Source of the DNA: Chloroflexota bacterium | Lineage (GTDB): Bacteria > Chloroflexota > Anaerolineae > B4-G1 > SLSP01 | Direction of reading: 5' to 3' | Assembly (NCBI GenBank): GCA_022707665.1 | Contig: JAKJAE010000115.1 | Span: 1 to 7,825 of the forward strand | Length of the DNA stretch: 7,825 bases | In this document: positions 1 through 6,141 of the stretch, piece by piece | How the letters are laid out: each line of letters starts with the position of its first letter | Numbering within the stretch: position 1 is the stretch's first letter | Notes under the pieces: generated by a model | What the model was told of the DNA's origin: nothing | What the model saw: only the letters and a program-made list of their open reading frames with translations | Databases searched by the model: none | Translations under genes and position numbers: made by a program

Positions 1-434
1 GCCTCTGCCAGCGCTTTGTGACGGTCGTCGCCGTCGAGGAGATGATAGAGCGGACCCATCAGCAGCACGGCATCGAACTTCGCGTCGGGATAGCGTGTCA
101 GGTCAGTAGCTGTGCCCTGGTCGAGACCCACCAGTACTACCCCGGCATCGGCGGCTCGTTGCCGTGCCATCGAGAGCAGGTCGGGCGATAGGTCGAAGAG
201 CGTGACGTGATAGCCCCGCTGCGCCAGGGCTATGGCATAGCGCCCCGGCCCACCGCCACAGTCCAGGATTTGGGCAGGCGCTGCTGGAAGGTGCTGCTCG
301 AGCGCGCGGAGGGTAACAGCGAACTCCGTACGGTGGCGCTCAAGGCGACACCACTCGCGTTCGGCATCAGCAGCATATAGAGCCTGAACGGCTCTCTCTG
401 TGGTGCGCTCTCGTTCGGTCTCCGGCACTGTCAC
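1..434 (-). CDS. Class I SAM-dependent methyltransferase, 3' end cut by window edge
   Basis: The minus strand encodes about 144 residues before the window ends. A Rossmann-fold methyltransferase core is clear. Motif I reads ILDCGGGPGRYAIALAQRG at about residues 56-74, the SAM-binding glycine-rich loop. It is followed by VTLFDLSPDLL, whose Asp at about residue 81 should bind the SAM ribose. A later stretch, KFDAVLLMGPLYHLL (about 119-133), matches the motif IV region of UbiE/YcgJ-like methyltransferases. The substrate cannot be told. I chose GTG at 434 as the start; a second GTG at 428 sits 2 nt after AGGTGA and is an alternative. The gene begins 10 nt after the nitroreductase stop, so the two are probably co-transcribed. 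The C-terminal substrate-specific part lies outside the window. Confidence 0.88.
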   Translation of the reverse strand, partial: MTVPETERERTTERAVQALYAADAEREWCRLERHRTEFAVTLRALEQHLPAAPAQILDCGGGPGRYAIALAQRGYHVTLFDLSPDLLSMARQRAADAGVVLVGLDQGTATDLTRYPDAKFDAVLLMGPLYHLLDGDDRHKALAE

Positions 435-444
435 CTGCGCAGGT

Positions 445-957
445 TTACCAGGGTCCGAACTTGACAAGGTCCGAGAGTTCCTTGCGCCGCTTTGGCCCCG
501 GATGGTCGTCGGGATAGCCCAGCGGTGTGAAGGCTACCGCATGATATCCTGTGGGCAGGTTGAGACCATTGCGGGCAGCATCGGGGTTGAACGCGCCGAT
601 CCAACAGGTACCCAGGCCCAGAGAGGTAGCGGCAAGCACGATATGGTCCATCACGATGGCCGCATCGACATCGACGTAGTTGATGCCGTCGTGTCTGCGA
701 ACCCAGGCTTCCGAGGATACGCCACATACGCAGAGCACCAGAGGTGCTTCGAGGAACCATCCCTGCCCATAGATCTGCTGCAGCACCGCTCGATGCTCAG
801 AGGTCCGCATGACGACAACGCGGAAGGGCTGGCGGTTCGCTGCGGTTGGAGCCAACTGTGCGGCTTCGAGAATCTGCTGGAGCTTCTCATCTTCCACGGG
901 TTCCGACCTAAAGGCGCGCACGCTGTAGCGCTGGCGAACCAGATCCAGGAAGTTCAC
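445..957 (-). CDS. Nitroreductase family FMN-dependent oxidoreductase
   Basis: This 170-residue protein fits the short nitroreductase class, which uses FMN and NAD(P)H to reduce nitro groups, quinones or similar acceptors, normally as a cytoplasmic dimer. The N-terminal FMN-phosphate motif RQRYSVRAF is at residues 8-16. APTAANRQPF (36-45) is the usual second flavin-contact loop. VDAAIVMDHIVLAATSLGLGTCWIGAF (in parts, 97-123) is the family's central helix and glycine-rich strand, and PLGYPDD (145-151) is the C-terminal signature. The start is GTG at 957, supported by AGGAG about 6-7 nt upstream; no better ATG exists. The physiological substrate is unknown. It leads a two-gene unit with the methyltransferase and has its own promoter upstream. 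Confidence 0.93.
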   Translation of the reverse strand: MNFLDLVRQRYSVRAFRSEPVEDEKLQQILEAAQLAPTAANRQPFRVVVMRTSEHRAVLQQIYGQGWFLEAPLVLCVCGVSSEAWVRRHDGINYVDVDAAIVMDHIVLAATSLGLGTCWIGAFNPDAARNGLNLPTGYHAVAFTPLGYPDDHPGPKRRKELSDLVKFGPW

Positions 958-1002
958 GGCCTTCTCCTTTCCCTCGATAGCGGTTAGGTCAGCTTGAACT
1001 GG

Positions 1003-1030
1003 ATTGTGGCGCAGGGTACAGATCTGTCAA
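1003..1030 (-). promoter_or_regulatory. Sigma70-type promoter for nitroreductase-methyltransferase unit
   Basis: On the minus strand a perfect -35 box TTGACA (1025-1030) is followed after 16 nt by CACAAT (1003-1008), which matches 4 of 6 bases of the -10 consensus. Transcription would start near 996, giving a leader of about 40 nt that contains the AGGAG ribosome site. Seen by eye; no start site has been mapped. Confidence 0.6.
1018..1027. promoter_or_regulatory. Perfect 10-bp palindrome over the nitroreductase -35 box
   Basis: ACAGATCTGT is a perfect inverted repeat that covers half of the minus-strand -35 element. It could be an operator where a repressor blocks the polymerase. It is short, so chance is a real alternative. 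Confidence 0.3.
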
Positions 1031-1074
1031 CACGTGCGGCTAGGCCCCCGATCTGCACGGGTCCCGGCGAGCGC

Positions 1075-1102
1075 TTGACGCAGTGCAGAGTGCCCCTAGA
1101 AT
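1075..1102 (+). promoter_or_regulatory. Sigma70-type promoter giving a probable leaderless mRNA
   Basis: TTGACG (1075-1080) and TAGAAT (1097-1102) are separated by 16 nt; each differs from consensus by one base. The expected start is about 7 nt after the -10 box, at 1109-1110. That is the A of the ATG at 1110. No Shine-Dalgarno sequence precedes that ATG, and the space for one is filled by the -10 box. Confidence 0.65.
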
Positions 1103-1109
1103 AGCGCCG

Positions 1110-1529
1110 ATGAACAGAAACCTGCTGATCTATACGCTTCTTGGTGTCGGGCTGTCAGTTGCACTCGCGTCGTCATTTCAGTCGCGTCTGTATGTCCATG
1201 CGTACGTCACTTGGATTGGCGCATGCACCATTGTGACCTGGGCGCTCTATGCATGGGATAAGCGGGCCGCAGAACTGGCCGATCTTACCAAACGATTGAG
1301 GGGATGGCGTGTTCCGGAGCTGACGCTGAACCTGATGGCCCTGATGGGTGGCGTCATTGGCGCGTGGGCTGGTCGGGCCATGTTCAACCACAAGACGAAT
1401 GTGAAACGTCATCCTGTGATCCTGGCGGTCCTGATTCTCAGTTCGCTGGTGCACTTGTTCATCGCGGTTCGCCTGGTCTACGGACCCCCGCTCGAGCCCT
1501 GGCCTCCGAGTAACTGGTTCACTTTCTAG
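1110..1529 (+). CDS. DUF1294 family membrane protein
   Basis: The 139-residue product is a small integral membrane protein of the DUF1294 family, whose function is not known. Four hydrophobic segments are visible at about residues 4-20, 31-48, 72-89 and 103-123. The family signatures are present in order: YAWDKRAA (47-54), RVPE (67-70), a glycine-rich GGVIGAWAG in the third segment, and FNHKTNVKRHP (92-102). An upstream in-frame GTG at 1083 would add nine residues, but that region holds the promoter -10 box, so ATG at 1110 is the better start. Some DUF1294 proteins are fused to cold-shock domains; none is seen here. It is the only plus-strand gene and stops 3 nt from the convergent glycosidase gene. 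Confidence 0.88.
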   Translation: MNRNLLIYTLLGVGLSVALASSFQSRLYVHAYVTWIGACTIVTWALYAWDKRAAELADLTKRLRGWRVPELTLNLMALMGGVIGAWAGRAMFNHKTNVKRHPVILAVLILSSLVHLFIAVRLVYGPPLEPWPPSNWFTF

Positions 1530-1536
1530 CCGCTAG
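1526..1536. repeat. Palindrome joining two convergent stop codons
   Basis: CTAGC-C-GCTAG is a perfect inverted repeat with a one-base centre. The TAG stop of the DUF1294 gene (1527-1529) lies in one arm and the TAG stop of the convergent glycosidase gene (1535-1533 on the minus strand) lies in the other. The arms are too short for a strong hairpin and no T-run follows, so I do not call a terminator. Confidence 0.45.
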
Positions 1537-2962
1537 TCGAGGCTGAGGCGGATTCGTACAGCCAGGTAGGGCTTCCCCGGGAGTGGAATCTGGCACGGGC
1601 CGGAGAAGGTGCCTTCGAGGGGAGTGATCGTCATCGCCCAGGTGTCGATGATCTCTACCGTATACTGTTTGTCAGCAGGAAGGGTCACGGCCTTGACGAC
1701 CGGACGATGCCGGCCCAGGTAGATGAGACGGTAGTTGTCGTCGCCTGCTTGCGTCAGGTCCCAGTAGGTCTGGTAGGGGTCGATGGCGGGTCCTGCTTCC
1801 ATAACCTCGCGCAGAAATGCGATCCTGGCCGGACTCTCTCCGTGGAGGATGCCCCCTTTTGACCACCAGAGGATGTCCTCAGGATGCATATAGGTCTCAC
1901 CATGGCCGACATAGCCACCACGCGCGCACCCTTCCCAGAAGCGGTGCGTTAGCTCCTCGGCTGTGATATTGCCCCAGTTGTGCTGGATATTGCCCTCGTA
2001 TTGGACCTCATCGGCGACAACCGGTTTCCGGTACTGCTGTCGCCAGAGGCTCACATCCTCGAGGTTGGGGCGCTGAATGCTGCAGTGGGTCACCCACGGT
2101 TTGCCATGATCGTAGAAGTCGCGGCAGTTGTGGATTGAGCGGAGGTGTTGGTAGGGATCATGGGTCTGCACAATCTGGAAGAAACGATCCCAATCCTGCA
2201 TTGTCTTTGCGGCCATGAGATCATACTCGTTGGCCATCGACCACCAGATGTTACGGTAAGCTGCCACGCGAGCCACCAGGTAGCGCAAGTAACGGTCATC
2301 GACCTCGGATGGCATCGTGCTGTAGCCCCAGCGGTCGTACGGGTGAAAGAGGATGAGATCCGCTTCAATCCCCAGGTCCCGCAGGTCGCCAATGCGCCGT
2401 TCGAGATGCTGGAAGAAGGCGGGGTTGAAGCGCGTCGTGTCGAAACGACCATCCTCCTGTCGTTCGAACGCATGGAACTCGGGTTCATTCTGGCTAAAGG
2501 CATAGTGCTTGGGGAAGACGCACATCCGCAGCTTGTTGAAGGGGGCCGTGCGCAGCGTTTCCAGGGTCTGTTCCTCCAACGCGTCGCCCTGATGGTTCCA
2601 GGCATAGCAAGTCGTTCCGAAAGAGAAGTGAGGCGTACCATCGTCATGGACGAAGTGGAAGGTCTTGTGGACGCGAACCGGGCCGTGGTTGCCCTCCTGG
2701 GCAGGCGTGCAGGCGAATGTGCCGCTCAGGCCATCGAGTTCCTGGACGTTGCTGTGGGTGAGATAGCGCCACTCACCGACCGTGTCCGGCATAAACCGCA
2801 CCCTGTAGTCCGTCCCCCCGTCATAGAAGCCATCGACCTCGATAGCGCGGTGCTGATGGCTGAACGTGGCGGTCAGGCTGACATCCACAAAGGGGTTGCC
2901 TTCGGCGGGGCCGGTGAGGGAGAGCTCGAAGATGTCCAGCGTTCTACGGTTCGATTGGACAT
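1533..2962 (-). CDS. DUF5060/DUF4038-type glycoside hydrolase, frameshifted near its N terminus
   Basis: The uninterrupted frame covers 1533-2888 (451 residues from GTG at 2888) and reads open further upstream. An N-terminal beta-sandwich of DUF5060 type contains [21 protein letters not shown] (parts of residues 20-40). A TIM-barrel of the DUF4038-like, GH clan A type follows. Its likely acid/base is Glu221 in SMANEYDLM and its likely nucleophile Glu294 in [10 protein letters not shown]. The C terminus resembles DUF5605. The DUF5060 domain would lack its first strand if translation began at 2888. The missing part is in the next frame, MSNRTVERW from ATG at 2962, which joins to [16 protein letters not shown] in the main frame if one G is restored at 2936-2937. 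The restored protein would be 476 residues. No signal peptide is visible. It lies 36 nt after the FAH gene, probably in one transcript. The substrate is unknown. Confidence 0.82.
2936..2937 (-). other. Probable single-base deletion (frameshift) in the glycosidase gene
   Basis: The minus strand reads CGCTGGACATCTTC. A third G (TGG GAC) would join the ATG-led frame ending in VERW to the main frame starting DIFEL, the order usual at the start of DUF5060 domains. As read, the ATG frame continues out of register and stops within about 20 codons. A lost base in a short G run may be real or a sequencing error. Confidence 0.75.
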
Positions 2963-2967
2963 AGGTA

Positions 2968-2973
2968 CCCTCC
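2968..2973 (-). promoter_or_regulatory. Ribosome binding site that fixes the glycosidase start
   Basis: GGAGGG lies 5 nt before ATG at 2962. The GTG at 2888 has no comparable site. This supports 2962 as the natural start even though it is out of frame with the rest of the gene. Confidence 0.65.
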
Positions 2974-2998
2974 GTGATGTGGATGTGCGCTGCGAGAC

Positions 2999-3883
2999 TT
3001 ACTGGACCAACGGATTGGTCAGTCTTCCCAGACCGGAGACCTCGATGCTGATGGTGTCACCAGCTTTCATCCAGACCTTGTTCTTCATACACAAGATGAC
3101 ACCTTCGGGTGTGCCGGTCAGAATGACGTCACCTGGTTTGAGCGTCATATAGCGGCTGGCATAACTGATGATCTCGGCGACGCTGAAGACCATATCGGCA
3201 GTGTTGGAGTTCTGGCGCAGCTCACCATTGAGCCAACTGCGGGTGGTGAGCGCCTGTGGGTCATCGATCTCATCCGCGGTCACCAGGTAGGGACCGATGG
3301 GACAGAACTTGTCCATTGTCTTGCCCAGAAGCCATTGGGGCGTGCGGTTCTGCAGGTCCCGTGCGCTGACGTCGTTGGCATTGCAGTAGCCGAGAACGTA
3401 GTCCAGCGCCCGGGCGACGGGCACATCCTGGGCGGTCCTGCCGATGACGACGGCGAGCTCGACCTCGTAGTCATATTGGTGGGCGTGCCTGGACAGTGGA
3501 ATGGCCTCCCCGTGGGCTGCCAAGGCGTTGTTGAACTTGGAAAACAGGACAGGCACTTCCGGCACTTTCGCGCCGGATTCTGCGGCGTGGCGACGGTAGT
3601 TGAGCCCGACGCACAGGATCTTCTCGGGATTGTGGACGCAAGGACCGAGCGCGAGGGTGCTCTCGTCGAGGAGCCAGGATGCGGCCCGAGCATCCGCCAG
3701 CGCTCGCGCAACGAACTCCGACAGAGCTGCTGTTGCATCAAGGCCCTCTGTGAAGAAAGCCTCTGGCGAGGCAGGCACGCGGACGGCGAGGTCGCGAGCC
3801 GCAGTGCGCACGTCGAGTATACCCTCAGGCATCTTCACGCCGAGAGCGATTCCTTCAGAGGATCGATAGATGAGCAGTTTCAT
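2999..3883 (-). CDS. Fumarylacetoacetate hydrolase (FAH) family protein
   Basis: A 294-residue member of the FAH superfamily, which cuts or decarboxylates 2-keto or diketo acids using a divalent metal. After a variable N-terminal domain comes [11 protein letters not shown] (93-103) with the conserved His99 and Glu102. Metal ligands are the paired acids in YDYEVEL (Glu140, Glu142) and Asp171 in [24 protein letters not shown] (187-198), LNGELRQ (218-224) and LTGTPEGV (255-262) complete the family pattern. ATG at 3883 has AGGAG about 7 nt upstream. Beside sugar-cleaving genes, a role such as 2,4-diketo-3-deoxy sugar-acid hydrolase is likelier than tyrosine catabolism, but isomerase or pyruvate-releasing functions cannot be excluded. 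It is first in a unit with the downstream glycosidase. Confidence 0.93.
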   Translation of the reverse strand: MKLLIYRSSEGIALGVKMPEGILDVRTAARDLAVRVPASPEAFFTEGLDATAALSEFVARALADARAASWLLDESTLALGPCVHNPEKILCVGLNYRRHAAESGAKVPEVPVLFSKFNNALAAHGEAIPLSRHAHQYDYEVELAVVIGRTAQDVPVARALDYVLGYCNANDVSARDLQNRTPQWLLGKTMDKFCPIGPYLVTADEIDDPQALTTRSWLNGELRQNSNTADMVFSVAEIISYASRYMTLKPGDVILTGTPEGVILCMKNKVWMKAGDTISIEVSGLGRLTNPLVQ

Positions 3884-3951
3884 GAGCTTCTCCTGGATGG
3901 ATGAACTGGAAAGCGACTGAGCCTATGGGCACTCAGCTTACCGGAAAACAC

Positions 3952-3967
3952 TGGCACCCCGGTGCCA
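3952..3967. promoter_or_regulatory. Inverted repeat upstream of the FAH gene, possible operator
   Basis: TGGCACC-CC-GGTGCCA is a perfect inverted repeat with 7-bp arms and a 2-bp centre, 69 bp upstream of the FAH start codon in the only sizeable gap of the minus-strand cluster. Its size fits a dimeric regulator site. I could not identify a convincing promoter beside it, only a weak candidate on the minus strand (TTTTCC, 17 nt, TAGGCT). Confidence 0.4.
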
Positions 3968-3995
3968 CAACGACGGATGGTCACGACAAGTGTGT

Positions 3996-4052
3996 AGAGG
4001 CGGCGGTATTGGAGGATGGTGCCCGGTTCGCTCCGCACGGGCCGCCGCCTCT
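3996..4052 (-). terminator. Long GC-rich hairpin after the epimerase gene, likely terminator
   Basis: AGAGGCGGCGG (3996-4006) pairs perfectly with CCGCCGCCTCT (4042-4052). A nested GCCCG/CGGGC stem (4021-4025 with 4038-4042) competes for one base with the outer arm. The structure starts 8 nt after the epimerase stop codon, where an operon would end. No U-run follows on either strand, so it is not a canonical intrinsic terminator. It may instead stabilise the 3' end or act with Rho. Confidence 0.5.
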
Positions 4053-4060
4053 GCGTGTGG

Positions 4061-5032
4061 TCAGATGTCTGCTGTAGTCAGTAACCCCGATCTCAGCGCC
4101 TGTTTGAAGGTGGCGATAGTGGCTGCGACCCCCTCGTTGAGGGGTGTATAAGGGATTGTGCCGAGAAGGGCAGCGAGGCGCGAGTCGTCCTGACCATCCG
4201 GGAAGGGGAGCGGTGTGGCATCGTAGGTGATGGAACCTTTCGCGCGAGGCTCGGTGGCCTCGATCGCGGTGACGACCTCAGCCATATCCACCACTGAACC
4301 CCGGATGTTGTAGACCTCAGCACCTTCGAAGGGCACACTGGCTACGGCGATGAACAGCCTGGCGACATCGTCGGTATATTGCATTCCACTGCGTCCGCCG
4401 TATGTGATCCGATAGGGCAACCCCGCCGCAGCCGCAAGCATTGCCTTGGTTGGGGTAGAGGTCATGCCCTGGTCACGGCCCGGACCGTAGAGCACATAGG
4501 GGCGAAGCCCGATGCTGCTGACACCCCAGTCCGCCCAGTAGACGCGCGCGGTGGCCTCATTGGCCTGTTTGTAGACGCCGTAGAGTGTCTTGGGCATCAG
4601 CGGGTCATCGGGCTGGATGAGAGACTGGGCGTAGTTCTCCCTGCCCCCATAGGTCGCGACGCTACTTGCATAGACGACGCGATCAAGACCGAGCCTGCGG
4701 GCCGTTTCGAAGACGTTCACGGTGCCGACGACGTTGATCCGCGCGCCGAGTGATGGGTTCGCCTTGCAGGCGGGAACCTGTAGCGCGGCAAGGTGGATGA
4801 TGCTCGTGACGCGGCTATCGCGCGCCAGCGCCAGCAGCGCATCGAGGTCGGTGATGTCGCCGCGCGCGAAGGTGACGCGCGAAAGCTCATCTGGCGTCAT
4901 GATGAGCTTCATTCTGTGAGGATTATCATCCAGGTCGTAGGTGGTGACACGCGTACCCTGCCTGACGAGATCACGTACGACCCATGACCCAATGCAGCCC
5001 AGCGCGCCGGTGACGAGAGTTTGGCTGGTCAT
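4061..5032 (-). CDS. NAD(P)-dependent sugar epimerase/dehydratase (extended SDR)
   Basis: The 323-residue protein is an extended short-chain dehydrogenase/reductase. The nucleotide-binding motif TGALGCIG is at residues 8-15 and is followed by VTTYDLDDN with Asp33, which favours NAD over NADP. GDITD (58-62) is the adenine-contact turn. HLAALQ (80-85) follows. The catalytic set is YASSV (Ser123/Ser124) and YGVYK (Tyr151, Lys155). GLRPYVLYGPGR (175-186) and YTDDVARLF (219-227) are typical of nucleotide-sugar or uronate-acting members. ATG at 5032 has AGGAG 8 nt upstream, directly after the GH172 stop. It is third in the operon. Candidate jobs are oxidation or epimerisation of the sugar released by the two preceding proteins; UDP-glucose 4-epimerase-like activity is an alternative that sequence alone cannot rule out. 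Confidence 0.9.
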   Translation of the reverse strand: MTSQTLVTGALGCIGSWVVRDLVRQGTRVTTYDLDDNPHRMKLIMTPDELSRVTFARGDITDLDALLALARDSRVTSIIHLAALQVPACKANPSLGARINVVGTVNVFETARRLGLDRVVYASSVATYGGRENYAQSLIQPDDPLMPKTLYGVYKQANEATARVYWADWGVSSIGLRPYVLYGPGRDQGMTSTPTKAMLAAAAGLPYRITYGGRSGMQYTDDVARLFIAVASVPFEGAEVYNIRGSVVDMAEVVTAIEATEPRAKGSITYDATPLPFPDGQDDSRLAALLGTIPYTPLNEGVAATIATFKQALRSGLLTTADI

Positions 5033-5047
5033 AGCGATGGCTCCTGA

Positions 5048-6130
5048 CTAGATGACCTCGAGTACGGTGCGGGCTGGCAACTCGGGGAACGGCGCTGTAG
5101 GTAGCGTCTGGTACCAGTAGGCCACAGAGGCGATGTCATCCTGCAATGGCAGGTACCGCCCGCCGGACGACCAACCGAGCGCCTGGATCGTGACACGGAG
5201 GTCATGCTGGAAGCGAACGGGATCGGTGATGTGCCAGCGATACATGCCGAAGCGTTGCTGGGACCGGTAGACACCATCGGGCTTGATGACCTGGTGGAGC
5301 CCCGTATAGGGTGTGGTGAACGGCTGGTACTGTCGCAGGGTCCGATTCTCGAAGTTGTACGAACCGCAGAAGTAGTCTTCAGTGCCGGTGCCGCAGATCG
5401 TGGGATAGTCGGCGTCGCCGTCCATGAAGAACTTGATCTCACCCTCACCCCACCAACCCGTGTTGTTGACGCCCCAGGCCAGATAGGTGCCAACAAAATG
5501 GCCCTGACCTTGAACGCCTTCGAGGATGGTGTAGACGCTCTTGTAGGGGAGCGGATTGACGCGTCGAAATTGCGCGTGGAAGTAGGCGCAGTCCTGGGGC
5601 ACGTCCGTGAGCGTGTAGTTGATCTGATAGTAGAGGACCATATCGTCGTCGGCGATGTTGGTCATCGTGATCCGGCAGTGCTTGCGGAAGGGCATTTCCC
5701 AGTAGCTATTGAAGGCGCTTCCAGGGTTGACGCAGACGGCCAATGAGGAGAGCTGCGCGTACTCGCCCCAGCCCATGGCAAAGAAGTCGCCGACCGGGCA
5801 CTCGACGGAAGGCTGCTCCTGGCCATCCCAATAGATGCGCAGGATGCTGAATCGCCAGTTTCCGGTGGGGGTCATCCATATCTGCTGGATGGCACCCGGA
5901 CCATCGATGTCGGCAAGCACGAACGTCTCTCCTGCGCGGATGGCGACGGAGGGCGAGATCTTCCATCCCTGACCGAGGTCCCGTGCGCACCGTGCGCCTG
6001 TGCCCTCTGTGGCCATGCCGCCCTGGCCCTTCTCCCCGGTGAAGTTCTCAGGGCTGATCGACCGTGTTTGCGCCCGCGATAGCCTCGAAAGCGTGCCCAT
6101 GTTCATTCCTAATCCGTTGAACGTTGTCAT
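5048..6130 (-). CDS. DUF2961 protein, glycoside hydrolase family 172
   Basis: The product from ATG at 6130 is 360 residues. DUF2961 proteins are now classed as GH172, with known members acting on alpha-D-fructofuranose or D-arabinofuranose linkages through two catalytic glutamates. The family N-terminal motif ARSISPENFTGEKGQGGMA is in place (20-40, with T22 in RSIS order as seen). GDFFAMGWGEY (114-124), the segment WWGEGEIKFFMDGD (226-239) and CGTGTEDYFCGSYNF (246-260) are highly typical. Glu229 or Glu231 with Glu251 are the likely catalytic pair. No signal peptide is visible, so it should act in the cytoplasm. An in-frame GTG at 6175 would overlap the previous gene, whereas ATG at 6130 has AAGGAG 5 nt upstream. 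It starts 10 nt after the GH39 stop. Its substrate here is unknown. Confidence 0.92.
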   Translation of the reverse strand: MTTFNGLGMNMGTLSRLSRAQTRSISPENFTGEKGQGGMATEGTGARCARDLGQGWKISPSVAIRAGETFVLADIDGPGAIQQIWMTPTGNWRFSILRIYWDGQEQPSVECPVGDFFAMGWGEYAQLSSLAVCVNPGSAFNSYWEMPFRKHCRITMTNIADDDMVLYYQINYTLTDVPQDCAYFHAQFRRVNPLPYKSVYTILEGVQGQGHFVGTYLAWGVNNTGWWGEGEIKFFMDGDADYPTICGTGTEDYFCGSYNFENRTLRQYQPFTTPYTGLHQVIKPDGVYRSQQRFGMYRWHITDPVRFQHDLRVTIQALGWSSGGRYLPLQDDIASVAYWYQTLPTAPFPELPARTVLEVI

Positions 6131-6135
6131 GATAT

Positions 6136-6141
6136 CTCCTT
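6136..6141 (-). promoter_or_regulatory. Ribosome binding site that fixes the GH172 start
   Basis: AAGGAG lies 5 nt before ATG at 6130 and shares one base with the stop codon of the GH39 gene (TGA, 6143-6141). This favours the ATG over the upstream GTG at 6175 and suggests translational coupling. Confidence 0.75.

Noticed and set aside
400..987. Plus-strand open frame of 195 codons opposite the nitroreductase
   Set aside because: It overlaps a clear nitroreductase and the methyltransferase start, lacks a ribosome site and resembles no family.
1083..1109. Nine-residue N-terminal extension of the DUF1294 protein from GTG 1083
   Set aside because: This stretch contains the -10 box of the promoter and has no ribosome site, so ATG 1110 is preferred.
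2145..3152. Long plus-strand open frame of 335 codons opposite the glycosidase and FAH genes
   Set aside because: Its product has no recognisable family, and both opposing genes have clear domains and catalytic motifs; high GC content makes such antisense frames common.
5204..5746. Plus-strand open frame of 180 codons opposite the GH172 gene
   Set aside because: It is the antisense shadow of a well-supported DUF2961 protein.
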